Positions 1-6,767 are shown, counted from the stretch's first letter. The stretch: DNA of 8,069 bases from Gammaproteobacteria bacterium (GCA_003454335.1 DMKK01000279.1:1-8069); one strand, 5' to 3'. Notes: generated from the sequence alone by a model not told the origin. Numbers and translations are program-made.

Positions 1-519
1 GAGTCAGCCGGAGATCAGGAGCAGAAGTCTGAGGAATCATCGGGAGAGCAGGATCAGGAACAGGACGCTGGCGATTCTGGCGAGCAAGGCGAAGAAAAAG
101 ATGGTAATCTACCCATAGATAATACTGATCAGGGATCCGGGCCAGAGGAAACTGGCGACGCCGGGGGAGGCGAACAGGATCAGGACCAGCAGGACGCCGG
201 AAGCCTGGCAGACCAGTCAGCCGGTCCCGCTGGCACACCTGAAGAGATTTCCGAGGAAGAAGCTGCTGCAAGCCAGGCCGTGGAACAGTTTGATCAAATG
301 GGTACTGGTCCGGGTGAAGAAGCCCCTGATGCTCCAGAGATCGGACTGCCGGATGAAGACGCTATTCCGGGAACTGGTATATCCATGATCATGATGGAGC
401 AATGGCTGGAACAGATTGAAGGTGATTCAGTCTATCTGTTACGAAACCAGTTTATGATCGAGGAACGGCGGGAGCTTGAGCGGCGTGGTCGCGAGCTGAT
501 GGAAATCAGGCCTTGGTGA
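1..519 (+). CDS. BatB/BatC-like VWA-TPR protein, C-terminal part (5' truncated)
   Basis: The frame is open from base 1 and ends at TGA 517-519, so only the last 172 residues are visible. The first ~95 residues are low-complexity and strongly acidic, rich in Glu, Asp, Gln and Gly, with an internal near-repeat (EQDQEQDAG at about residues 16-24 and EQDQDQQDAG at about 58-67). The last ~45 residues form an amphipathic, charged segment beginning MIMMEQWLEQIEGD and continuing to LLRNQF. This resembles the conserved tail of Bat-operon proteins that combine a von Willebrand A domain, TPR repeats and a disordered acidic linker. The VWA and TPR parts would lie upstream of the window. A complete BatD-like gene starts 72 bases downstream on the same strand, which supports the assignment. 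Such proteins are membrane-anchored and usually occur with a MoxR ATPase; their exact role (aerotolerance, chaperone-like or envelope stress) is unsettled. The family call rests on the tail and the neighbour. Confidence 0.72.
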   Translation, partial: ESAGDQEQKSEESSGEQDQEQDAGDSGEQGEEKDGNLPIDNTDQGSGPEETGDAGGGEQDQDQQDAGSLADQSAGPAGTPEEISEEEAAASQAVEQFDQMGTGPGEEAPDAPEIGLPDEDAIPGTGISMIMMEQWLEQIEGDSVYLLRNQFMIEERRELERRGRELMEIRPW

Positions 520-530
520 GGGTTCGAAAG

Positions 531-554
531 TACCGGATTAATACTGTACCGGTA
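531..554 (+). repeat. Small hairpin between the two bat genes
   Basis: TACCGG at 531-536 is the exact reverse complement of CCGGTA at 549-554, giving a 6-bp stem with a 12-base loop. GTACCGG also occurs twice as a direct repeat (530-536 and 546-552). No T-run follows, so it is not a standard terminator. It could modulate read-through or mRNA stability between the two genes, or be chance. Confidence 0.3.
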
Positions 555-591
555 TGATTTAGCAGGGATAATAAGTAGTGGGGGCTAGTAA

Positions 592-2265
592 ATGTATCAC
601 AGGAATTGTACGCCAACCTTTATTATCTGTTTGTTGGCAGGGTTGCTGGCCAGCGCCAGCGTAGCGGCCGCAGGTTTTTCGGTTGGAGCCAAACAGTCTT
701 CAACAAAGCAGTCGCGCACTACCACCAATCGGCCCTGGGGCAATCTAGAAACTTTCAAACCGGGGCTGAAGCACGAACAGCTACCTGCATATCCTGGCGT
801 TGCACCCGGCGCCGGTTGGTATGTTGCACAGGCCCCCGTGGCTGGAAATACAACTTCCGACAGCCCGCCAGTCGTTGAGGTTGAAACCAGCGGAGCGGTG
901 TTTTACGCGCAACAGAACATCGTGTACACCGTTCGTGTCGTCAGTAGTGACAACCTCAAGACGCTCACTCCCGTAATCCCGCACATTGATGGAGCGATCC
1001 TGGAACAGGTAGATGGCCCTGTTGCAAGTACGCGCGGGTGGAATGGCAGCCGGAAAATTGTCAACGAATACCATTTCAAACTGACGCCGCTGCGATCCGG
1101 TGAGCTTGTTATCCCGGCAATTAAATTCACCGGTACTCATGTTTCAAACCGGCAAAGGCATGGAGTTCCGGGAATGCCGGCCAGCAGGACCAACAACAGC
1201 TTTTCCATCGCTTCTGACAAGCCGCAGATATTACAGGTGTTGCCGGCTGACCCTGCCGTAATTCCCTGGCTTCCCCTGAATGACCTGAAACTGCGGATGC
1301 AGATGCCTGATGACGGGCCGGCGAAGGAAGGTGTACCGGTTACGCTCACTCTCGAACTGACGGCCAGGGGAGCTCTGGGTACCCAGCTGCCGTCACTGGA
1401 AAGGCAGCTCAAGAGCAACAATTTCCGTGCTTATCGGGATTCGGTCGCCACCAGTAACGGGATCTCCAGGGTTGGCACGCAGTTGCTTGGGAGTCGCAAG
1501 GAAACCTATACGATTATTCCTTTGCAGGATGGCTGGATACGTCTGCCCGGGATCCAGGTGGCGTGGTGGGATGTGGACACGGCAACGCCCAGGCTTGCCG
1601 GGCTGCCTGGCCAGGGTGCTGCCACCACTGCTGTGTTGAATCGCAGCGGGGTTGTGGCCGGAGGCGAGCAGGATTTGTTTCCTGTTTATTTCTGGACTCC
1701 CATCTTGATTATCATGGGGTTGATTCTCGGCTATTGGCTGGGCGCCTGGGGACGTACCCGGTTGCTTTTCCGTTCGGCCGGTGCCAGGGCTTCTGCCTGG
1801 CTGTCAGCGACAGGACAAGGTGGTATTCAGCATGTGGTTGCTGTTAGCAAGTGGTTTTCTCCCATGCTATACGTGAGGAAATTACGCATGGGTTTTGCGC
1901 TCATGATGCCCAAAACGGTCAAGCTGTGGTTATGCATCCGCTGTATTGAACGCGAGGACAGGCCGGAGGCATGGTGTACCGAGTTCCGGTCTCAGGTTTG
2001 CAGCTATCTCGACATTTCCATGCATGCACCAATAACAGCCATTGCCGAGAAAATTATCGAGGCGCAGCCACAGGCGGAACCTGCCAGGGTGCGTGAGCTG
2101 GTCCAGTCAATGGACAATGCTATCTATGGTGCCGGAACACTGGATTTTACTGCATGGAAGAAAGACTTCAGGCGGCAACTGCGTCCCCGCCTGCTTCGAC
2201 GCCGGCGGTCGCGTCTCCGGCGTGCGGGGCGGGTGCTCCCTGCGTTGAATCCGCGCGCGGCGTAA
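592..2265 (+). CDS. batD: BatD-like oxygen-tolerance (Bat) membrane protein
   Basis: A 557-residue protein of the BatD family, members of the Bat operon that act in the periplasm and inner membrane; their biochemical role is not firmly established. Residues 1-27 are a typical signal peptide: a basic start, a hydrophobic core (FIICLLAGLLA) and an AAA-type cleavage site. Residues ~90-185 form the conserved beta-rich BatD module, starting VVEVETSGAVFYAQQ and including GELVIPAIKF. A second Ig-like unit follows at ~235-330, ending in the characteristic IPLQDGWIRLPGIQVAWW. A single membrane segment lies at ~365-388, followed by a basic stop-transfer stretch and a cytoplasmic helical domain of ~170 residues. 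The tail is very Arg-rich and ends LPALNPRAA; an LNP-type ending is usual in this family. A TAA stop at 589-591 lies directly before the ATG in frame, and GGGGG at 580-584 serves as ribosome binding site. It is probably cotranscribed with the preceding VWA-TPR gene. Confidence 0.85.
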   Translation: MYHRNCTPTFIICLLAGLLASASVAAAGFSVGAKQSSTKQSRTTTNRPWGNLETFKPGLKHEQLPAYPGVAPGAGWYVAQAPVAGNTTSDSPPVVEVETSGAVFYAQQNIVYTVRVVSSDNLKTLTPVIPHIDGAILEQVDGPVASTRGWNGSRKIVNEYHFKLTPLRSGELVIPAIKFTGTHVSNRQRHGVPGMPASRTNNSFSIASDKPQILQVLPADPAVIPWLPLNDLKLRMQMPDDGPAKEGVPVTLTLELTARGALGTQLPSLERQLKSNNFRAYRDSVATSNGISRVGTQLLGSRKETYTIIPLQDGWIRLPGIQVAWWDVDTATPRLAGLPGQGAATTAVLNRSGVVAGGEQDLFPVYFWTPILIIMGLILGYWLGAWGRTRLLFRSAGARASAWLSATGQGGIQHVVAVSKWFSPMLYVRKLRMGFALMMPKTVKLWLCIRCIEREDRPEAWCTEFRSQVCSYLDISMHAPITAIAEKIIEAQPQAEPARVRELVQSMDNAIYGAGTLDFTAWKKDFRRQLRPRLLRRRRSRLRRAGRVLPALNPRAA

Positions 2266-2319
2266 AGCTCCCCGGACGATCTCGCCCCCAGGATCTGATG
2301 TCTCGTCTGCTTTATCAGG

Positions 2320-2364
2320 CGGCCAATGGATCTTGAATCTGTGGCCGTTAAGTGCCGTGCGGCC
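2320..2364 (+). repeat. Overlapping GGCC inverted repeats after batD
   Basis: CGGCCA at 2320-2325 pairs with TGGCCG at 2342-2347. The same GGCCG (2343-2347) can instead pair with CGGCC at 2360-2364. The two stems share an arm and are mutually exclusive. No T-run follows. It may protect the 3' end of the bat mRNA or act in termination, but short GC stems can arise by chance. Confidence 0.25.
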
Positions 2365-2448
2365 CAGGCTATTGTTCTGGAGGCGTCGCCTGCCTCTGCG
2401 TGCATCCGTGTATTCCGCGAATAAAAATGACGGTATTGGCGCAATGGG

Positions 2449-2465
2449 TGCACCATGAAGGTGCG
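2449..2465 (+). promoter_or_regulatory. NtrC-type enhancer site upstream of glnN
   Basis: The sequence TGCACC-ATGAA-GGTGCG matches the known NtrC dyad TGCACC-N5-GGTGCA at 11 of 12 specified bases. Its centre lies about 161 bases before the predicted sigma-54 start site, a normal enhancer distance; the enterobacterial glnA sites lie near -140 and -108. More half-sites cluster around it: GGTGC at 2447-2451 and GCACC at 2470-2474. Phosphorylated NtrC would bind here under nitrogen limitation and activate the sigma-54 polymerase by DNA looping. Confidence 0.75.
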
Positions 2466-2511
2466 TTGCGCACCAGCCTGGATATGTAGAACCTCCTCTA
2501 TAAAATTCTGA

Positions 2512-2526
2512 GCACCAGGGAAATGC
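2512..2526 (+). promoter_or_regulatory. Second, weaker NtrC-type site
   Basis: GCACC-AGGGA-AATGC keeps one perfect half and TGC of the other half of the NtrC dyad. Its centre is 62 bases (about six helical turns) downstream of the strong site and about 99 bases before the predicted start, so both would lie on the same face of the helix. Paired sites of this kind allow cooperative NtrC binding. The match is partial, so confidence is modest. Confidence 0.45.
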
Positions 2527-2591
2527 GGGTTTCCTGCGGTAACCGGTTAAAAATGGGGCTTCAGCTGCATGGATATGCTTCCCTTTCCATA

Positions 2592-2607
2592 TGGCATATT
2601 TATTGCT
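2592..2607 (+). promoter_or_regulatory. Sigma-54 (RpoN) promoter of glnN
   Basis: TGGCATATTTATTGCT fits the -24/-12 consensus TGGCACG-N4-TTGCW at 10 of 12 specified bases. Both invariant doublets are present: GG at 2593-2594 and GC at 2605-2606, with exactly 10 bases between. This predicts transcription from about 2618, giving a leader of about 205 bases. Combined with the upstream NtrC-type sites and the downstream glutamine synthetase, the case is strong. Confidence 0.8.
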
Positions 2608-2617
2608 TAATTATTGC

Positions 2618-2822
2618 GGGTATTGATGTGTGGCTTTTCGATCAGCAACAGAAATGCCACTGGAGAGGAAGACTGATTGGAAGAGCTGGCTTCCTGTTAT
2701 GGAATGCCTGGTACCAGGAGACCTTTCGTCAAACAGACAACCCTGGGATAACCGGATTTGTATTGAATAATCACGCCCGGTGATTCCAGTTTGATAAGCA
2801 GCCTATCTATGAGGAAATGGAA
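2618..2822 (+). promoter_or_regulatory. Predicted long 5' leader of glnN
   Basis: If transcription starts near 2618, about 205 untranslated bases precede the chosen start codon. The leader holds a perfect 12-base palindrome CCTGGTACCAGG (2707-2718) and a small hairpin ATCAC-GCCCG-GTGAT (2770-2784). I do not recognise a known glutamine riboswitch in it, and there is no terminator-like hairpin with a T-run. It may simply be a long leader. Confidence 0.4.
2811..2816 (+). promoter_or_regulatory. Ribosome binding site deciding the glnN start
   Basis: GAGGAA directly abuts the ATG at 2817, which is too close to serve it, but lies six bases before the ATG at 2823, a workable spacing. The second ATG is therefore the more likely start, removing two residues (Met-Glu) from the longest reading. 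Confidence 0.6.
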
Positions 2823-4997
2823 ATGAGTGGAAATGAATCACGCCTGCAAGCGATCTATCAAATAACAAACCGTGAACCAACGCCTGTAACAATGCCCGAC
2901 AAGTTAGGGAATATTTGGGCAGATGATGTTTTTAACCTGGAAAGAATGGAATGGGCTCTTTCCAAAAACGCATTCAAATCGTTTAAGAAGACAGTACAAA
3001 CCGGCGTTCCGCTGGACCCTGCAACGGCAGATGTCGTAGCAGCGGCAATGAAAGAATGGGCGGTTTCAAAAGGCGTCAAGTTCTTCTCCCATATTTTCTA
3101 TCCGTTGACCAATATCACGGCTGAAAAACACGATGGTTTTATTATTACCAACTCTGATGGCAACGCGATTACTGAATTCACCGGCAGCCTGCTGATCAAA
3201 GGCGAGCCCGACGGGTCTTCATTCCCCAATGGCAGTATTCGTATGACCAACGCTGCACGTGGTTATACCGCCTGGGATCCCACCAGTTCTGCCTACATTA
3301 TGCATACAGAAAATGGTGCAACTTTGATGATCCCCAGTGTCTTTATGTCCTGGACGGGTGAGGCGCTGGATAAAAAGATTCCATTGTTACGTTCTAATGA
3401 CGCCATGAGCAAGGCCGCGAAAAAAGTGCTTTCCCTGATGGGTGAAACGGATATTGCACCTTTAAGCTCCAGCTGTGGTGCGGAGCAGGAATACTTCCTG
3501 GTTGACAGCAATTTTGCCAATAACCGTCCTGATCTGTTACTGGCCGGACGTACCTTGTTTGGTGCCCCGTCCGCAAAAGGCCAGGAGTTTGATGATCATT
3601 ATTTCGGTGCTATTCCTGCACGCGTTCAGGTCTTCATGCAGGATTTTGAAGATCAATTATACCGGCTGGGTATTCCTGCCAAGACTCACCACAACGAAGT
3701 TGCGCCGGGTCAGTTTGAAATTGCACCTTACTTTGAAGCGGCAAACATTGCAGCTGATCATCAGCAATTGATGATGACATTGATGAAAAGCACGGCTAAA
3801 AAACACGGTTTTCTTTGCCTGTTGCATGAGAAACCCTTTGCGGGCATCAATGGTTCCGGCAAGCATGTAAACTGGTCCGTAGGAAATTCAACCCAGGGTA
3901 ACCTGCTTGATCCAGGTAGCACACCCCATGACAATCTGAACTTCCTGTTGTTTTGTGGTGCGGTTATTCGCGGCGTTCACAAGTTCGGTCCATTACTGCG
4001 TGCTGCGATTGCGTCAGCCGGCAATGATCACCGCCTGGGAGCCAACGAGGCACCTCCGGCGATCCTGTCGGTCTACCTGGGAGACCAGCTGGAAAAAGTC
4101 TTTCAGGACATTAAGGCAGGAAAACTGATTAAAAGTGAGGGTGGTGGGGTTATGGATCTTGGGCTTGACCAGATTCTTCACTTTGAACGTGATCCGGGCG
4201 ACCGCAACCGCACATCTCCTTTCGCCTTTACCGGCAATCGTTTTGAGTTCCGTGCCGTCGGCTCGGCACAGTCTGTTTCAGGCCCGCTGGTGACCATGAA
4301 CACCATGCTGGCTGATTCCCTTAACTGGATTGCCGAGAAGCTGGAAACTGCTCTGGAAAAAGATGCTGATCGGACAGTTGCCGTTATCTCTGTACTTAAA
4401 GAGTTGATGGATGCGCACGGAAATGTTGTGTTCGGTGGCGATGGCTACTCTGCAGGCTGGCACAAGATGGCGGTTGACGAACGTGGTTTAAAGAACATTC
4501 CAACCACAGCAGATGCATTACCAGCGCTGCGCGAAGAGTCCGTAAAAGAACTCTTTGCAAGTACCGGTGTGCTATCTCCGGTCGAGCTGGAAAGTCGCTT
4601 TGAGGTGTATGCAGAGCAGTATGTTTTGTCTATCGAGGTTGAAGCAAAACTGGTAGTCGATATGGCCAAAACGATTATTTTTCCTGCCGCGATGCATTAT
4701 CTCTCTGATCTTGGCATGGCAGGTGCCGGTATGGTAGACATGGGTGTTGAACTGGACAGCTCAATAGCAAAATCGGTTGCCGATGATGTAAATGCCATGA
4801 TGTCAGCAGTCGGGAAGCTCAGTGTGGCAATGGAGAAACATGATTTTGCTTCTACTGAAGAGCATATGCAGTTTTGTGCAAATGACATTCGCGGTCTGAT
4901 GGACGCAGTTCGTTCGCATGCGGATGCGCTGGAAGTGGCAGTCGCCGATGAGTTGTGGCCGTTACCGAAGTACCAGGAAATGCTGTTTATCAGGTAA
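2823..4997 (+). CDS. glnN: Type III glutamine synthetase (GlnN/GSIII)
   Basis: The product joins ammonium to glutamate using ATP to make glutamine, in the cytoplasm, as a large dodecamer. It is 724 residues from the preferred ATG (726 from ATG 2817), the normal size for GSIII and far longer than GSI (~470). The GSIII N-terminal region includes FFSHIFYPLTNITAEKHDGF. The catalytic part has the CGAEQEYF segment (C218-F225) with its metal-binding glutamates, NEVAPGQFEIAP from N291, the type III form of the ATP-binding motif KPFAGINGSGKH (337-348), RLGANEAPPA from R404, and EFRAVGSAQS around R477. A helical C-terminal extension typical of GSIII ends the protein. All landmarks are intact. GSIII lacks the GSI adenylylation-site context, so control is expected at transcription. 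The sigma-54 promoter and NtrC-type sites upstream fit nitrogen-limitation induction. The gene is visibly less GC-rich than sthA downstream, which could reflect a different origin. Function is certain at family level. Confidence 0.96.
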   Translation: MSGNESRLQAIYQITNREPTPVTMPDKLGNIWADDVFNLERMEWALSKNAFKSFKKTVQTGVPLDPATADVVAAAMKEWAVSKGVKFFSHIFYPLTNITAEKHDGFIITNSDGNAITEFTGSLLIKGEPDGSSFPNGSIRMTNAARGYTAWDPTSSAYIMHTENGATLMIPSVFMSWTGEALDKKIPLLRSNDAMSKAAKKVLSLMGETDIAPLSSSCGAEQEYFLVDSNFANNRPDLLLAGRTLFGAPSAKGQEFDDHYFGAIPARVQVFMQDFEDQLYRLGIPAKTHHNEVAPGQFEIAPYFEAANIAADHQQLMMTLMKSTAKKHGFLCLLHEKPFAGINGSGKHVNWSVGNSTQGNLLDPGSTPHDNLNFLLFCGAVIRGVHKFGPLLRAAIASAGNDHRLGANEAPPAILSVYLGDQLEKVFQDIKAGKLIKSEGGGVMDLGLDQILHFERDPGDRNRTSPFAFTGNRFEFRAVGSAQSVSGPLVTMNTMLADSLNWIAEKLETALEKDADRTVAVISVLKELMDAHGNVVFGGDGYSAGWHKMAVDERGLKNIPTTADALPALREESVKELFASTGVLSPVELESRFEVYAEQYVLSIEVEAKLVVDMAKTIIFPAAMHYLSDLGMAGAGMVDMGVELDSSIAKSVADDVNAMMSAVGKLSVAMEKHDFASTEEHMQFCANDIRGLMDAVRSHADALEVAVADELWPLPKYQEMLFIR

Positions 4998-5020
4998 ATC
5001 TGTTTTCGGGCCAGTCGCTG

Positions 5021-5035
5021 TCAGGGCGGCCCTGA
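5021..5035 (+). terminator. Possible weak terminator after glnN
   Basis: TCAGGG-CGG-CCCTGA forms a 6-bp GC-rich stem with a 3-base loop, 23 bases after the glnN stop. Only TTAAT follows, not a true T-run, so intrinsic termination would be weak. Its right arm overlaps the outer arm of the larger palindrome next door, so the two structures compete. Confidence 0.35.
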
Positions 5036-5081
5036 TTAATCCGTCATTCCGGGCTTCGCCGGAATGACGGGAAATTAATCA
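5033..5081 (+). repeat. Long palindromic repeat between glnN and sthA
   Basis: A perfect 12-bp stem (CCGTCATTCCGG at 5041-5052 against its reverse complement at 5059-5070) closes a GCTTCG loop. Outside it, TGATTAAT (5033-5040) pairs with ATTAATCA (5074-5081), leaving only a 3-base bulge (GAA 5071-5073). The core resembles the GTCATTCC...GGAATGAC palindromes scattered through many proteobacterial intergenic regions. The same edges read as a direct repeat: ATTAATC occurs at 5035-5041 and 5074-5080, bracketing a 32-base core like a target-site duplication. It probably also stabilises or ends the glnN transcript. Confidence 0.7.
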
Positions 5082-5148
5082 CAAGGTCCTCTGCAAAAAG
5101 ACCGCTGCTGCCTTCCCCGCGTAGACCCACTTAAAAAAGTGACTTTGC

Positions 5149-6546
5149 ATGACTGAATATGATTACGACCTGCTGGTTATCGGTTCCGGCCCTGGCGGCC
5201 AGAGCGCCGCACTTCAGGCTGCCAGCCTGGGGAAACGGGTCGGGCTCATCGAACGCAAGCCCTATCTTGGTGGTGTCAGCCTGCAAACCGGTACCATCCC
5301 CAGCAAGGCTCTGCGGGAAGCCGCTTACCTGGCATCCCGGTTTTCATCCAGGGGTATGCGTGATGCAATGCAGGTCCACGGTCAGCAGCACAGTGGTTTT
5401 CTCAGCGAGGCCGTGGGCCGCAAACAGGCGGTGATCGATCGCCATGAGCGCATGTTACTGAACCAGCTTATGAGCCACGGTGTTACGCTGCTCCCCGGCG
5501 AGGCCGGATTTGCTGATGCCCACACTGTAAACCTGCACAGCAGCAGCGGCGAAGCGGTGCAACTCAGTGCCGCGGTGATTGTACTGGCTACCGGTTCACG
5601 TCCCAGGCGACCGGCAGATGTGCCGTTCGACAGGGAACGGGTGCTGGATTCCACCTCTATCCTGAAGATGACGCGGCTGCCCCGGCGGTTGACCATCATT
5701 GGTGGTGGTGTCATTGCCTGTGAATTCGCCACCATCTTCGCGCCCCTGGGGGTGGCGGTCAGTCTGGTGGACTCCCATGATCATCTGCTCGCCTATCTCG
5801 ATGAGGATATCCAGCAGATTTTGGAAAACGACCTGCTGGATATGGGTGTGCAGCTGCACATGAAGACGCGGATCAAGGGGATCGAGCGGCAGGGTGAGCA
5901 GGTGCAACTGGAAACCGGCAGTGATGTGAAACTGGAAACCGATGTGGTGCTCTATGCCCTCGGCCGGGAACCTAACTACGATAGCCTCGACCTGGCCGCC
6001 GCCGGACTTGCTGCCGACGACCATGGCTGGGTACGGATCAATGCACAGCACCAGACGACCCGGCAGCATATCTACATCATCGGTGACCTGGCCGGTCGGC
6101 CATCCCTCGCGTCCACGGCCATGGAACAGGGCCGACTGGCGGTGAACCATGCTTTCGATCGGGATCATGTTGAACCGGCCGGTCAGCTGCCCATGGCGAT
6201 CTATACCATTCCGGAACTTTCCTATGTGGGCAAAACAGAGCGGGAACTGCAAGACCAGGGGGCCGACTATGTCGTCGGCCGCGCACGTTTTTCGGAATCC
6301 GCCCGTGGTCAGATTATCGGTGAGGAACGGGGCTTCATGAAACTGCTGGTGGACAGGAGCAGCCGGAAATTACTGGGTGTTCATATTATCGGTGAATCCG
6401 CCAGCGAACTGGTCCACATCGGGCTGCTGGCCATGAATTGTGGTGCCGGCGTCGATCTGCTGGCCAACACGGTGTACAACTATCCCACCCTTGCTCACTG
6501 TTACAAGAGTGCTGCGCTGGATTGCCTGCAGCAGCTTCAGGCTTAA
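5149..6546 (+). CDS. sthA: Soluble pyridine nucleotide transhydrogenase (Si-specific)
   Basis: A cytoplasmic FAD enzyme that moves reducing equivalents between NADPH and NADH. It is 465 residues, matching the family (~465). The FAD-binding Rossmann motif is GSGPGGQSAA (12-21), with E35 for the ribose. The segment GGVSLQTGTIPSKALREA (41-58) is where disulfide reductases such as lipoamide dehydrogenase carry the CxxxxC redox pair. Here no cysteine pair exists, which is diagnostic of the transhydrogenase. The NAD(P) motif GGGVIACEF (185-193) and the second FAD motif GD (312-313) are intact. Near the C-terminus, NYPTLAHCY (444-452) replaces the HPTxxE dyad of the reductases with Tyr445 and His450. 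An in-frame TGA at 5140-5142 leaves ATG 5149 as the only ATG start; the upstream ribosome site is weak. It sits 151 bases after glnN, behind the palindromic repeat. No sigma-54 site is seen, so it may use its own weak promoter or read-through. Confidence 0.93.
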   Translation: MTEYDYDLLVIGSGPGGQSAALQAASLGKRVGLIERKPYLGGVSLQTGTIPSKALREAAYLASRFSSRGMRDAMQVHGQQHSGFLSEAVGRKQAVIDRHERMLLNQLMSHGVTLLPGEAGFADAHTVNLHSSSGEAVQLSAAVIVLATGSRPRRPADVPFDRERVLDSTSILKMTRLPRRLTIIGGGVIACEFATIFAPLGVAVSLVDSHDHLLAYLDEDIQQILENDLLDMGVQLHMKTRIKGIERQGEQVQLETGSDVKLETDVVLYALGREPNYDSLDLAAAGLAADDHGWVRINAQHQTTRQHIYIIGDLAGRPSLASTAMEQGRLAVNHAFDRDHVEPAGQLPMAIYTIPELSYVGKTERELQDQGADYVVGRARFSESARGQIIGEERGFMKLLVDRSSRKLLGVHIIGESASELVHIGLLAMNCGAGVDLLANTVYNYPTLAHCYKSAALDCLQQLQA

Positions 6547-6632
6547 GCTGCTGCATCGCCCATCACAATTCTTTCCGATGCCGGCGCACCCGGTGTCGGC
6601 CCTGCTCATCGATATCCTGTTGCGGGAGCTGA

Positions 6633-6649
6633 TGCACTGGTGTGGTGCG
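6633..6649 (+). promoter_or_regulatory. NtrC-type enhancer site upstream of narK
   Basis: TGCACT-GGTGT-GGTGCG matches the NtrC dyad TGCACC-N5-GGTGCA at 10 of 12 specified bases. It closely resembles the site before glnN, sharing TGCAC and GGTGCG in the same spacing. Its centre is about 233 bases before the predicted sigma-54 start. That is farther than at glnN but within the range over which enhancers act, especially with a DNA bend between. A lone TGCACT half-site follows at 6663-6668. Confidence 0.55.
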
Positions 6650-6754
6650 GTTGCCGGGTTTATGCACTGCAATCTGCCAGCAAAGCGGTAGTCTGCGGGG
6701 GCCGTGACCCGGTACCGGTCAGGGTTGGTAGTCTGTACAGGCGTTTATAAAGGG

Positions 6755-6767
6755 TATTAACCGATTG
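6755..6767 (+). promoter_or_regulatory. IHF-like site in an AT-rich block
   Basis: TATTAA-CCGA-TTG fits the IHF core WATCAR-N4-TTR with one mismatch (T for C), next to an A/T-rich flank, as real IHF sites often have. It lies between the NtrC-type site and the sigma-54 promoter, the usual place for an IHF bend. AT-rich DNA yields such matches by chance, so this is tentative. Confidence 0.35.

Larger units (their letters stand above)
2266..2822. other. Gene-free stretch between batD and glnN
   Basis: No protein gene is supported here. The first ~170 bases contain overlapping GGCC-based inverted repeats (2320-2364) and small dyads at 2381-2391 (AGGCG-T-CGCCT) and 2411-2423 (TATTC-CGC-GAATA), but no hairpin followed by a T-run that would clearly end the bat transcript. 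From about 2440 on, the stretch is a regulatory region: NtrC-type sites, a sigma-54 promoter and a leader of about 200 bases before glnN. Confidence 0.7.

Noticed and set aside
2124..2456. A 110-codon minus-strand ORF across the end of batD
   Set aside because: It is Arg-rich because it is antisense to the Arg-coding batD tail. There is no ribosome site and no recognisable domain.
2523..2783. An 86-codon + strand ORF in the gap before glnN
   Set aside because: It spans the sigma-54 promoter, would begin about 95 bases upstream of the predicted transcription start, has no usable ribosome site and no recognisable family features.
2790..2816. A sigma-70-like promoter close to glnN (TTGATA with TATCTA)
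   Set aside because: The two elements are only a few bases apart, far from the 16-18-base spacing a sigma-70 promoter needs.
5596..6252. A 218-codon minus-strand ORF opposite sthA
   Set aside because: It lies entirely within the conserved SthA gene, with no family-like sequence of its own and a low-complexity His/Gly composition typical of antisense frames.
6582..6600. Possible terminator after sthA
   Set aside because: The stem needs two G-U pairs, has a loop of five bases and no following T-run.
6370..6691. Short ORFs on both strands around the end of sthA
   Set aside because: They overlap the sthA C-terminal coding sequence and the NtrC-type site and show no protein-like conservation or ribosome sites.
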